From Leucocoprinus leucothites (Eukaryota; Basidiomycota; Agaricomycetes; Agaricales; Agaricaceae): a DNA stretch of 64,000 bases. The notes under the pieces are model-generated. The model worked only from the letters and a program-made list of their open reading frames with translations, was not told where the DNA came from and ran no database searches. Shown piece after piece: positions 48,028 through 60,654 of this stretch (position 1 is its first letter; the number at the start of each line of letters is the position of its first letter). A program made the position numbers and the translations under genes. The stretch covers positions 1 through 64,000 of the forward strand of contig JAACJO010000036.1 of NCBI GenBank assembly GCA_013368445.1, read 5' to 3'.

Positions 48028-50055
48028 AGTTGGATAAAAGTGATTTCTCTGAAGATGTTTGAAGTGCTGGTAAACTCGAGGAGAACCTGAAGACTCAAGC
48101 CTACAATACATCGATATTTTATACTACATTCCTCTTCAACGTCGGTCTCGAAATAACTTTTGGATGAAACCCGACTTTACATTGCTCATTAGAGCTTTGT
48201 CCGCGCAGGCGCGAAAGCGTGTGTATTGCGGTGGCCATTTGGCGGCATTCTGATATTTTTTGGGCGCAGTACTTCACTTTGAAACGCAGCTCGAGAAAAG
48301 GGGGGATGGACGGACATTTCGGATTGTTCAAGTTATGTCAATGGAGTTCGATGATATGGGTATGTTCTGATTTTTCGATGCTGGAGTATAGGTACTCGAC
48401 TTTCTCTGATTCGAGGAACAAGTTGTTATATTTTGGGCCTATGTGCAGCGGTAATAGCGGAAGGGAGGCCTGCCTTGGTCGAGGAACGTTGATCGATTGA
48501 TCATCAATTATTTGGATCAATCCGGCAAGACGGCCGGCTCAGCGGCTTCGAACAGAGAGCTCCGAGGTGACTTAATACTTTGACAACTCTACCCGACCTG
48601 GTTTCGTGGTCTGATTCACTAGGCACTGACAGGACAGCAAACGTGCGTGTATGCTCCGGAATTGGATAAGAAGCCCTGGGGCGTTGGTGAGTGAGTGTAT
48701 GCCGTGGATCAACGGATGCTAATAGATGCTGTGATTAGACAGACAGATGTTGGTGTTGTTGTTAAGATGGGATGCGGAGTGAAACTTTGACATCTATTTT
48801 TTTGGAGAGAGAGGGAGAAGATTGACTAAGTGAGCGAGTAAAGCTCGGCTCGCCACAGGGTGGTGTATCGAAAATTTCAGGAGAAGATTGACCAAGTGAG
48901 TGAATAAGTGAGTTTTCGGTTCCTCGCCACAAATACCAGATATGCAAAAGCGGTAGACAAGATTTGTTGGTCGAAACAAGCTCTCTCGGGAACGTCAAGG
49001 AACGACGTGAAGTTTAACCGGACTAAGCAATGCATCGGGTTCCATCACGACACAGCGAGAAAGAGGGCTCGGGAGGGTATAACGTGTGTTTAGTGAGGAG
49101 GCGAAGAGGAGGAGAAAGTGCTTAATTCCGATTTGATATTTATTTCTTGGACTAAACAATGGAGGAATAAATAATTTAACGCTCTGCAACAATATCAAAG
49201 CGCCACTTGGGACTGCTAAATGACCCTCTAGGCAAGGCAGACCCAAGAATGGCATGCTACTGAGAAACCACCTGCGGAAGGCGATGGATTGATGTTGATA
49301 GCTATTCGCGAAGACCGGTAAAGGGAACGCACAAGGTAAGGCTAAACACCCCATTGACCCTCCCGTGTGTGTATGGTAAGTAGCAGACACGGACGCGCGC
49401 ACACAGTTGGAAAACCTAACAGAATGAGATCACGTGCGGAGATAAGGGTAAGGCTATGGGGAATCCCTGGGGAATCCCCTGTGCTCGTCCAAAAGGGGGA
49501 GAGCAACAGGCTGAGTCAAGCGCGCAATGTAACAAAAGAAGCCTCTGAGCCGGTTCGAGGGTTGGTTGGATCTGTGAGCGTGACAAATGGATCTTGGAGA
49601 GTCACAACACGGTCCCTTGCAGACTTACGTCCTGGATGAATTAATTATTTTGTTTCCTTTCCCGATATGCTATAGTTTTTTTTCGGATTTTACCCTTTCG
49701 GAGGGATTGGAAGGTGTTTGCTTGTTGTTGTGGAGAGTGAATCTGATCAAGGACAGGTTTGATGATAGACCCGTTGGCTCGCTCCGCCGTCCGTCCGTCC
49801 ATCGTTATTTTTTTTTTTCATTACATTACATTATCATCCCATTTTACAATTGCATCCCCCCCTTTCCCGGTTCTTCCTCTTAAACCTATACACATGAATT
49901 ATCCGCACCACCACTACGACTCGCTTTTATACCCCAAAGGGCGGCACTCGCGTTGAGGGTTTCCCGCCTTTCCGACTTTAGTTTTTTTATTTTGACATTC
50001 AACAACAACAACAACAACATCAACGACAGCCCACGACGACGAAGAGAGGAGATAG
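48028..50055. other. Intergenic region
   Basis: It holds the presumed promoters of the secreted protein gene and of the cyclin gene. A 67-bp-spaced direct repeat of GGAGAAGATTGACYAAGTGAG lies at about 48813 and 48880, CCGT repeats near 49789, a T run near 49808, and CAA repeats just upstream of the cyclin start (about 50002-50020). Frames at 48995-49402 and 49367-49639 have no recognisable content. Confidence 0.4.
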
Positions 50056-53000
50056 ATGATTGCACACTACGCGCATGTACCAACACCACGCGCGCCCCCG
50101 ACTCCACCGTACTCGTCTGTACATCCTTGTGAGTTGTTCCTTTGTCCATTGGGTACTAGCTGTACTGAAGGGGAGAGGTCAGTGACCCCACCAGCTGAAG
50201 AGATGGTCGAGGACGTGGAGATGACTTCATCGACGGCGATGGTAGCGGGTAAGCCACCGCTGATGCCGTCGGACGCACCACACCTCGTAGACTGGCTGGA
50301 CTTTACTCGAGCTCGGTCAGCGCACTTTATTGCTGAAAAGACGTGCGAGATGATTTGCTACCTCTGGCATGCCACCCCTCCTCCCCTCCCCGCCTCATCC
50401 TCATCAACAAATCCCTACCCAAGTCCCAACAACTCGCCACCCTCCTCCGCACTCACATACTCTGCAAACCCAACACCTGCAACGTCTGCACATCAACTTC
50501 ATGTCTACCCCGAATTCGTCTCCTTTGTGCAAAAGATCCTCGAGACAACACAAGTGTCTCAGAGTGTCATTGTGCTCTCGCTACATTATATCTGGAAGTT
50601 CAAGCATCGGACGAGACTGGTTGGGCCAAGCGGGAGTGAATATCGCATTGCTGTAGGTGGATTGATGATGGCGAACAAGTTTCTCGACGAGTGAGTGTTT
50701 TCACATCTTTTTCTGCCTTGTGTTGACTTTGTCTGTAGCAACACATACACCAACAAAACCTGGTCCGAAGTTTCTGGCATCCCCCTCATTGACGTCAACA
50801 ACATGGAGGTGGAATTTCTCAAAGGCGTCGATTTTAACCTCTACGTCGACAAAGCGACCTATGAATCGTGGCTTCACCTGCTCAAAGGACTGGTTATGGC
50901 GAAAGAAAAGGATCTATGGCGAGCAAGAGGCGGTCAACGCCGATATGGCGCTAGGAGGCCGAACCATCATGCTGCTAATCACCAGGTCGCATCCTCGCAT
51001 CATACACCTAGTGGACGAGCGAGGCATTACAGAGCTGGTGCTCCTTCTCGGGAGCTTCAGCCCCAGCAGACGACGGTGCAACAGCAGCATAGACGACAAG
51101 GTTCTCGTGCTCGCTCGACTTCCCCGATTTCGAGGTCCTCGTTTTCGCATTACCAGCTTCCGCCGCTTCAACCACCACAGTCCCAGCCTCAGACACAGCT
51201 TCCTCCCCCTCTGCAATCGCAACCCTCACGCTCTTCGACACAATACGACGCCTCGTCGTCCGCCGCATACAACTACAAACCCGTCTCGTACAATTACTCT
51301 CCTTCTCCTGCTCCATCCTCTCTTAAACGGTCTGCCGCGACGGCGTTTTCGCCTACCAGCGCGAGCTTCTCGCAGGTTCCGTTGAAGAGGAGTGGAGTTG
51401 AGACTTCCTTGCCTCCTATTACCTCCGCCATTTCCGCCATGTCGTCCTTGTCGACTGCTGCGGTTTCGAATACTGTGAATGACGCGCCGGTTTCGGCGGT
51501 GGCACTTCAACGACCAGGAATTAGACTCCAAATTCCTCAATGTGCACCTCGTTCGCAGAATTCGGGTTCTGGGTCGTCCCCGATGGACGGGCTGCCTATC
51601 CATGGATTTGCAAAGATGAATATTGATTCGAGTTCTTCATATACTGCCAACTCGTTGAGTTCGGCGTTGGGACCTATGCCTAGTGAACGTGAGCGGGAAC
51701 TTGAATATGAGCGCGAGAGAGAACGGGAAAGGGAACGCGAATTGGAGTTGGAGAGGGAGAGAGAGAGGGAACGAGAAAGACAAAGACAGAGGGAGGTGTA
51801 CAGGATGTCGACGCTTGTGCAGCCATATCATTATTCAATGGAGGAACAGAAGAAGACAAGTGTCCCTAAGGTATGTATAGTTTTCTGTGTGTTGGATGGT
51901 TGCTCATTATGGTGGTTGGATTATAGCACCTGTATTTTTATACGCTTGCGTGTTCGCCGCTCGAGGATGGACCTTCGAGAGCTACTTCGCCTGTTTACAA
52001 CCACTCTCAAACTCAGCCCCCTGCCCACGTCCAGCCTCAGTATCGTCACCGTGTCGAGGAAGTTGACCATACTTACACCGATGAGGACACTAACATGGAC
52101 ATTGAACGACAAGTCGAGCGCGAGCGGGAACGTCAACTTGAGTATGAGAGACAGAGGGAACTCGAGATTGAACGCATACGGCAGCGTGAGCTCGAAGAGC
52201 GAGAACGTGAGAGGGAAGAGCGGGAAAGGGAGCTTGTTCTCGAGAGGGAGCGTGAGGAGAGAGAACGCGAGAGGGAACGAGAGAGGGAGAGACTGAGGAA
52301 GGCACGGTTGCGCGTGCATAAACCGCCCCCGCCTTCGACGATTAGGTATTCGGATTATGCGTACATGCCTTATGTGGCTTCGAACATGGGTGGGCATTTC
52401 AATGCCCCCACACCTGCTTCTCAACAACCACCACCACCGTCGTCGACTGCACACTCTACCTATCGTTCTCAGCCTGCTCCTCCGCCGCTACGATGCAGTC
52501 TCACCCCCACCCGGCACCTGCACCAGCCCCAATGTCAACAAGACTTCCAGGACCAGCGGACATTATCGCACAAACTCAGAGCGCGAGGACGAGTCCTGTA
52601 TTCAGCCACGGACATGGACAAGGGTACGGGTATCCTTCACAGTATCATCATAACTCCCCTTCGTATGCGCCGCCTCCTGCCACCACCACCACGACAGGGA
52701 AGCATTTTGATGCAGTTAGGTTCGAGGTCGAGAGGACGCAAGGGCAGCAACAACAAGCACCGCAGGCGACGTCAAGGCCATCCACCGCCAGTTACTATAC
52801 GCCTGGATCTGCACCCGCGCCTGTGCCTGCACCCGTTTCGTCGTCGACGTTGACATCAGCAGCGACTGTGAAGAGGGTGAATCCTTACCCACAGCTGAGT
52901 CCGCCTACGCCTGCCACGAGTACAAGGACTTCCCTGTTGCCGGTGTTCTTGGCGTTGAAGCGACGAGTGGGTGCAGAGGAGCTTGTTGTGTCCAGCCGCC

Positions 53001-53612
53001 TCCCCCGCCTCCTAATACCGCGACGACGCCAGGGTACAGTTCGTTGGCTGGTGCTACGACTTACACTCCTCCCACTGCGATCAGTAAGGTGCCAAGTCTA
53101 GGAGGGTATGGGGATATGAGCGGGGGAGCGTTTCAGCGTATACGTCGCCTGCTATGCCTGCCTATTCTCATCACACTTATCACCAATCACCTTCTACTGC
53201 ACGTCAGACGTATTCCTATTCGATACCTCAACACACCAACAACACGAAGAGTACAGCGCATTTGAGTGCGAAGGAGCGAGAGGAGCTGGCTTATGCTCAA
53301 GCCACTGCCCAAGTCCACGCCGTGAACAAACAACATCGTCAGCAGGCACAGGTACAAGCATTGGCTTCGCCTGTGGAGAGCGCGGGGAGTAGAAACAGTA
53401 GTCCGCAAGGTGTACCGAGTATGCCATTTGCGAATGCTGGGCCGCCAGGAGTTTGCCAGTCGATGTACTCACCAGGTACTAACGCTACTATCAGTAGTGC
53501 CGGTGGTGCTGGTGGAGAGTATGTGCAGGGGGGATACGCCGGGTATGGATATGCCGGGTATAGCCAGAGGCAGGAGGGGAGGTGGGGTGGTTCGTATGTT
53601 GGGAGATATTGA
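50056..53612 (+). CDS. PHO80-like cyclin with long low-complexity tail
   Basis: Exons 50056-50690 and 50739-51870 join in frame, as does a third from 51927. The cyclin fold covers about residues 75-270: Trp-Leu-Asp-Phe...Phe-Ile-Ala-Glu-Lys-Thr-Cys, then Pro-Glu-Phe-Val-Ser-Phe-Val and the Met-Met-Ala-Asn-Lys-Phe-Leu-Asp-Asp helix ahead of Tyr-Thr-Asn-Lys-Thr-Trp, as in PCL/PHO80 cyclins, which activate Pho85-type kinases. The tail is rich in Gln/Pro/Ser and has two Arg-Glu repeat tracts (51690-51795 and 52095-52310). The reading frame in the tail needs three 1-base corrections, near 52480, 52910-53010 and 53130, to reach the plausible stop at 53612, in the Gly/Tyr-rich end. The domain part is intact, so decay limited to the tail, or indel errors in a low-complexity region, are both possible. 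Confidence 0.8.
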
Positions 53613-56600
53613 GTGGGGGGGCGTGTAATGTTATTGATACTTGTTTCTCTTTTTTTTGGCATCGTCATTCCTCTCTCTACACGACAATTTTCTTGCATGC
53701 ACACAAGTTTTTTTTTTCTTTCAACGTCAATCGATCATGTCCATTCAATCATCATCTTTGTTTCGTGTTTTTTTTTTGCATAACCTCGATACCACCTGCA
53801 ATTTCTTTCTGTTCTTTTCTTTTCTTTTTTGTTGAAACTGGCACAATGAACCCAATGGCAATGCACGAAATGGTATTTTATTTTCTTTACCGTAGTTTTT
53901 CTTAAGTTAGTGTAGGTGTATTTGAATGGAAAAGTAGGTAACTAGTTAATTTGTGATATGAATATAGGTTTTTATGAGAAGAACTTTGTTGGGTTTGAAG
54001 GATGAGTGTTTTTCAGGTACAGTCAAGATTACCTTAGTTGAGTTTTCAGGCGGTGTCCCTTAGCTGACGCCCCCAAGCACATCGGAAAGATTCACCATCG
54101 CGTCTGTCTTGAGCCAGCGCAACTATCGGACGTTCAAAGAATCCCACCAAGTTGCTAGCTATGCGCTCTCGTGTGTTACAGCAGCACTTGTGGCGCGGTG
54201 GTGGTGTGGCGCACCTGTATACGTCGGATACGGTATCTTACGCAGCTATCCTACAACGAACGGGTAATGGACAATTTTCAAGTCGATTTACGGGATATCG
54301 TATCGTAACGATGCTACTGCGCACTACGAGATTGATCGAGAAGCAGTGTAATACTCCTCGGTGTCCACTGACCGGGTTATGGAGTAGTAGTAGATCGTTG
54401 GGAGCCTGCCGCAGTTGCCCAGCTCCGAGAATTTCTGCGCGTTGACTGAATCAATCCAAGTATGTCCGAAATATCTGGGGGCGTTTAGTTGCTCCAGTTA
54501 CTCGGAATCGTAATCGAGACGCCGAGCACGCAATGTTACTAGTACACCTCAGGTACTCTATGATCATGGAATGATCTACATTTATTATGTATGTAGCGTA
54601 AAGCGTCAAGTTCGGTCTATCTTGTTCGTCGGCCAGGATCTGCCGGATGGCAATGATGATTGAGGGAATTCATCCTAGAGTGGTTTACTGTACATCATTG
54701 TTGGATTAGCGGGTGAAGGGGACTGTGATAGTGGGTGAAGGGCTTTGTTTATTGTGACATAGGATTTCGGGATTTGCCAAGCTGGCTGACTTCATTTTTT
54801 TGGAGCTCGCTGCAAGGGGCAAAGAGTCTTGAATAGACCTTAATGAGACGTCGGTCTGGTACCGGTGTGTTCGACATTACAGAGTGGCGAGTTTTTTTTT
54901 TCCGCTACCATTGATCTCGGGGAGACCCTCAGATGGTCTTGCAAAACAGATCAAAGTGAGGGTGTTTCCCTTGGTCCGAATTCCCCAAGTACATTCTAGA
55001 CGGCTCCATACATCATGTTCTGATTTCGGTCACAGAGTAAAAGTATCATGACACGCGAAGTACTAAGGGTGTGCTTCGACAACGATATGCGATGATGATA
55101 TTTCCTGACTACAGCCCCTTCAACTGGCAATGAGTCAGGTTGTCCCGAACAGATGGTCGGTCGTCGGATTGGAAGAGTTCTCCGAGTGGTCGGTGATGGG
55201 GCTGATTGAACTCTAAAATAATCAATCAAATGTCTATGTACTCGGACTCTGCCACGACTCGCTTACCTTTAAGTAACGAGGGTGGTTCTTCTAAAGTTGA
55301 TAAATAAATACTACTAATACTATCTTCCGCAGCGATTTCGGATCCAAAAAGCACATGTGCGTGTGTGTGTGTGGTGAGTCGAGCGGTATATTGATAGTAG
55401 TTGCCTGAAGAGAATCAATCGCTGGTTCTATGAGTCAGCTTCTAGCAGCTGCGCCCGAGTATTACCCACACTGGTGGATAAAGGAAGAACTGCCACCCCT
55501 TCCCCCCTACTTACAAGCGCTGGAAGGGAAAACACCTCCCCCATTAGTGGCCCCCCTAGGTGTACCGTACTTATCGATATCATGATGACGGCCACAATAG
55601 TTAATGATATCGGGTACAGTACCTAACCTTCGGCGCAGTACTATATAGTCTAGTGTGCGCCCGAGAGCGTAAAATTGTCGCTCGAATCGGATAGAAGTGA
55701 AAGTGTATGTACCTGGGGGCGTAATGAGGCTCAGACCGGTATAGTAATGTAACTTGGGAACACTTGAAGCGCTTTGCAAATCGATAGAGTGACTCTGACG
55801 AGTGGTCACGATGTATGATGCATGATCACCATCATGATCAACTTCATTAATCCGTCCGACGCCACGATCGAATGCTATTACCGGTTGGAGTGGGATGAAG
55901 AGGGGGAGGGCGGACCTTTCGGGAATCCAAGTCAGCTTCCGCGCTTGAAGCCACACAAGTCCCTTCTTCCACGAGATGAAGAAAAAAATAATTCGGAGAT
56001 TACTCGTGTGAGCTTCAGACGCTGAGGGAAAGAGAGAAGGTCTACTAACTGTTAGTCTTCTTAGCATGAAGTAAGGCCTTACCCTCTTAGGATAAGATAT
56101 GCCACTCATCCGGAACCAAAATGGGTTGTGCCCGGCGAGTTGAGGCGGAATAAACCAGATGGAAATTGACGGTGGCGGAAAATCGATGATGGCGATGTGG
56201 ATGCCATCACGAAAAGAGTATTTCCAACTTTCCAAGGCTTCCTTGAACGGCGTGAGCATCGGATTAGATTTCGATTATCATTTCGAGATTCGTTGTATTG
56301 CTAGTCGCCGTAGCCCGTTGTTGATGATGATGTTATTCAGTTTGAAAGAGGACAAGTGCGGTTTCAGGTTGGCCTTGCTACCTGGCCTGGCCAACTCCGT
56401 TCAGTTTAGGGGTGATGGAAAAGCCCGCCGCTCAACAAGGTAACGCACAGCACCATGAGCAGGCCTGAATCTCGTTTATGTTGACTGGAATGGTGTACAA
56501 GTGTGTCATGCATCCCCTTGACGAGAACGTACGAGCATTTTCGGATCGCTCCGCTCGCGTGTAAAGGCCTTGGTGGGAATAATGGGTCAATTGAGTATGC

Positions 56601-59600
56601 ACGAGGAAGGTGAGTGCCTGTTGAATTCAGAGCAACGCGTGGAAATTTTCTGTATTGATATAAGGAGGTTAGCCGGTGATAAACCCAAGAGTGTCACCTC
56701 GGACGGCGGGACGGAAATTTGATGTCCTATCAACGAATTGGTTTACATTTAAAGAATCCGTCCGAGCGGAAGTAGGTGATTTGTCGCATGCGTGCTGTAT
56801 ATGTCAAGGAACAAGCGTTGGGGCGGTCACATACATATTGGAGCAGCGTTGGGAACATGGTGATGATCGTCTATCGAACCCTGATGCGGTGGGTGCGGCG
56901 CTAACAACACTTCAGAGAGGCCCAGCGACCCGGTGTATGGAGCCCATTGGCATCGTGTGAGCCTAATATTCAAGGTTTGATCCAATTCGGAGCTGGGAAG
57001 GATGTTCGGCCCATGGATAGAGGTAGGTAATATCATGTTTATGTTACAATATATCAAATGCAAATGGAAAATGGAAGACTGGGTTTGACTTCGGGCACTC
57101 AGTCTTGCCTGTCACTAGAACGCTAGCCTGAGAGTAACGATTTGACATCGATAGAAGACTCTCGGACTTTGTGTTAGCTCAGCCTGAGAAGGGGAAGTAT
57201 ATCAGGTAACCACCTGCAAGTGATGGATGGCACACAGTGAGTACACGTTACTACTGGGTAATGTTAGAGCCATCACTGTACCAAGAAACATTGGACTGAA
57301 CAGCATGGGTTGCTATCACCGGTCTGGCTGGCAAAGGGTGGGACTTGACGAGAAGGATACCGTAAAGCCGGGTAAGAGCTCAACTCCAGGCCTAGGAGTT
57401 TTTGGAAATCCAAGATTCGACCGTTATTTACTCAGTCGAGTAGGTCACTGGCTGACTTTGCATCTAACTGCTCATCATTCGAGTGCAAGCCCCATGACGT
57501 GATCGATGCAGACGGCACGCTCAGTGTGGAGATACCCAATCGGCGAAGAACACCTGTGGGTTTAGGAGCTGGTGGAACCAGGAAAGTGTTTATTATAAAT
57601 TGCCAGTGATAGCCAGTTGCGGAAGGGAAGCGTATCTGCGAAAGGGATCCACGACTTGGGGAAGGTCCAAAAATTTCAACACAGAACAGAAGCCTTGGCC
57701 ACCGGAAGGCACTATGGTAGGGGGGGTAATAGTTGTGGTGTTCATAGATGGCCACACACATGCGTCAGATATCCAAGGGTTCCCAAAACGGCGTAAGCGA
57801 AAACCTTTTTACAATAAGGGGTCAAGGAAAGGCTGTGTGAACACGGAAGGGGAACTTCGTTGCGGTTGCGGTCTGATCTCTGACTGCAAGCCCACACCAG
57901 TTGACATGACAAGGATATCAGCCTGGCGAAACTGGCTTCCCAGCCTGAAAGGGTCTTCCGATGGCAGGCTCACGCCTGTGCCAGCGGTCGCTTCAAATGA
58001 CAAAGCAGCCATCTGAATTAGGAAAGTCAAAATAATTTCTCGAGAAATTTTATTAGGAATATATACTAAAAGGGTTAAATGCGAGTGAAAAAGGTTCTTT
58101 GTGGAGTTAACCTGTACCCTCTTTTCCAAGAATGGAACACTTCGGGGGAAGTTTTGAATGGATGTTCGGGAGGCCGGCTCTTGAGAGGCCAAACCATCAC
58201 GCACGTCGTCAGCGAAGAATGAAGCAAAGGGAGGAAGCACCACGAGCCTGTATGGAAGCCCGCATCCGTGTCCGAGGCCCGGGTTAGTGCTTCTAGAATT
58301 AGGCTACTTACAAAAGTACCACATCAAGTTGATTGACCACATACGACGGGCTTGTCAATGAGGAAACGATGAACTCAGGAACTCAACGCTTGGTCCAATA
58401 TAATTTGGACCTCTATATGGCAATACCTCACGCCGCACCGGTGAAAAGGTGGATTCGCCGTATAGGGTGCGCCAGGTCATCATTTGGTAGTACCGGAGAG
58501 TTTTGTTCTTACTCCAAATTTGATCCACGGAAAATGCGCTACATGCACGGCAGCAGCAGCAGCCACTTTCAGCCGTCCATTGGTCTGGTATCTCGGGCGA
58601 GGTTCGGAGCGGCATGAAGTTGGATGGATGGGAATGTGAGCGAGAATGACAGACACTTGTGGATATCCTTGTGAGTGAAGATCCATACCTGTAGACGTTC
58701 CATATGCATGCTGTGGTCCAGGCGACCGAGCTCCTGGACAGATGCGCTTAAGCAATTGAGACGGTGATGGCAAAGCATGGCTCGCGTTTGACACACGGCC
58801 CCAAGACGGCAGCGGTTTAGGAGCCACTGCGGCAGGGAATTTCAAAGTTGACAGTCGCCTTTGGGATTTTACCAGGCCGAACGCCCGGGTGTATTTACCC
58901 TTGTCCCAGATTCATGTGTAGCGCAGTATTCTTCAGCGTGTTCGTTCCTTGTGTACCTCACACAAGACTTGGGGGTCAGAAGCAGTGGAATATGCAATCA
59001 ATTCAAAGATACAGGGGTAATGCTCAGAATGATGAGGTTCTCGAACCCATCGATGGCTGAAGTGAGCCGTCTAGAATACAAGAAGGCCGGAGGTTAAACA
59101 AAAGCAAAAGTCAGACACGCCTAGAAGGGAGGGAGAGCTAACCTCGAGAAGTGACGGTCATAAGGCCATATGATAATGAAGATAATATCCAACACAGAAG
59201 ATAGATCGGAGCAGACCCTCCTTGATCGCATGGGGACAATGGCAGTAGTGGGTCTCAATGTCTTGTTTGACATCATGAAGAAGGATGACTCCAGTCTCGT
59301 TGGCCATGTTTCGACGTCAATCTCGATGGCATTGCCGACCCTGCGACACTGTAGTTGGATCCGGCAACATGTGCGGGTGTGGTGAAGCTGCTGTTCCATG
59401 TCAGCCGGACAACGCAAGTTTCCAAGAATGGCCATCTATCCTTCGATTTGCGCGCGTCATACCAAGAGCCGCCGCAGAATTAACAAGGCGGCGGCATGTT
59501 GAATAGTTTGAGGTTTCCCAAATTGGCGTGGACATATTCCTTTGGGGGAGTGACCGTATTGGATTAACACTGCAATGTCCGAACTAGGTGCATAGAAAGC

Positions 59601-59648
59601 TATTGGTTGACGCATCTACCGAAGCCCTTCTATTGGAAGACATTAGGT
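53613..59648. other. Long intergenic region without a supported gene
   Basis: The first 300 bases are T-rich, as expected of the cyclin 3' region. Beyond that only unconvincing frames were seen, the longest being 55507-56259 on the minus strand (250 codons). A GT microsatellite lies near 55357-55375. No conserved domain was recognised. Confidence 0.4.
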
Positions 59649-60427
59649 CTATGTGAATTTAGAGCTGGAATTAGGGTGGATGTCAGCTTCGACTTCGGAA
59701 ACCTGTTGAACCTCTTTGCGCTGGCGTGCCTCTTCTGCGCCAAGTTGTGCCATTGCTGTTGAGGTAAACGCCTAGATTGGTAATATAGGTGAGTAAGGGC
59801 TGCCTAAACAATACCGAAACCAGTGCTGAACAAAGATCGGGGTGACTTCTGACGATGAAGGTGTAGCAAACGATGAAGGTAGATGACAAGAAGATTCCAT
59901 GGATATGAATTGTTCGGGCACATCATGACACACATAGACTTACCTGGGTGAACAGATATCCGGAGAGAACGCCACTGACTGATTATTGATGAACGCGTGA
60001 ATCGAGCCAAAACCGGAATGTTAAGGTTTATTGTGCAAATTATTCAATAAAAAAGAAAATGCTTACGAATTCCACACATGATAGTTTTGTTTCTATTAAA
60101 GCCGTACAGTCTCCCTCCCAAGACGGCTGATCGCGGCGGAAATGGATCCACAATGAGAATACCGACAATGATGCATAATTGTAACCTTAGTCATCCTGAC
60201 TTGTGCTAGACCGTAACATGTGCTTGCCTGATGCCAGTCCGCAGGTAAGTCCTGCGAATACGCCCTCTTTTCGAGCTTCCTGGTCACAAAGGTGGTTGAC
60301 AGAAGAGTCAGAGCGATATCGCCAGTGCCGAGGAGTAACACAGGTATACCTTGATGACCCGAGCCCCCGCGTTAGGAGGCAGCCCCTGCTCGACCTCCTT
60401 TCCTGGGTTCAGATGGTTGTTGTCCAT
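59649..60427 (-). CDS. Small membrane protein, 115 aa, five exons
   Basis: Exons 60427-60350, 60279-60228, 60126-60067, 59978-59944 and 59771-59649 join in frame to 115 aa. The second intron starts with GC (CAG/GCAAGC), giving a GC-AG intron; the others are GT-AG. The protein has a short acidic/polar start, a Gly-rich hydrophobic segment (Phe-Ala-Gly-Leu-Thr...Gly-Gly-Arg), a second (Gly-Ile-Leu-Ser-Gly-Val-Leu-Ser-Gly-Tyr) and an Glu/Gln-rich soluble tail with Gln-Arg-Lys-Glu. Two Gly-patterned helices suggest a small integral membrane protein. The function is unknown. It is divergent from SPO22. Confidence 0.75.
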
Positions 60428-60654
60428 GATTGAGTTTCACGTTGCTATTTTCCGGTCAATAAACAATAAACGGTGGCTCACAATGTGACATTCACGGTCT
60501 AGCGAGCTAGCGCGTTCCAGTCGAACCGGCCCAGCTTTTCAAACACGTGTTCGTCGCCTCTTGTCACATTTGTCACTCTTTTTGGCGCCCTGATCACTGA
60601 TCTTTTCCCTAACCTTCGCTTATCCCCTGATACATTCTCTAGGCATAAAAGACC
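60428..60654. promoter_or_regulatory. Shared divergent promoter region
   Basis: 227 bp lie between the ATG of the small membrane protein gene on the left (minus) and of SPO22 on the right (plus). GTCACATTTGTCACT near 60563 is a short direct repeat. No binding site could be named with confidence, but the short distance implies that both promoters lie here. Confidence 0.5.

Noticed and set aside
55507..56259. 250-codon frame on the minus strand
   Set aside because: No domain, no splice support and no family-like motifs; amino acid composition is unremarkable. Kept out of the gene list although it is the longest frame in that region.
57600..58243. Two overlapping frames of about 140 codons on opposite strands
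   Set aside because: They overlap each other, neither has recognisable motifs, and at most one could be real; no evidence favours either.
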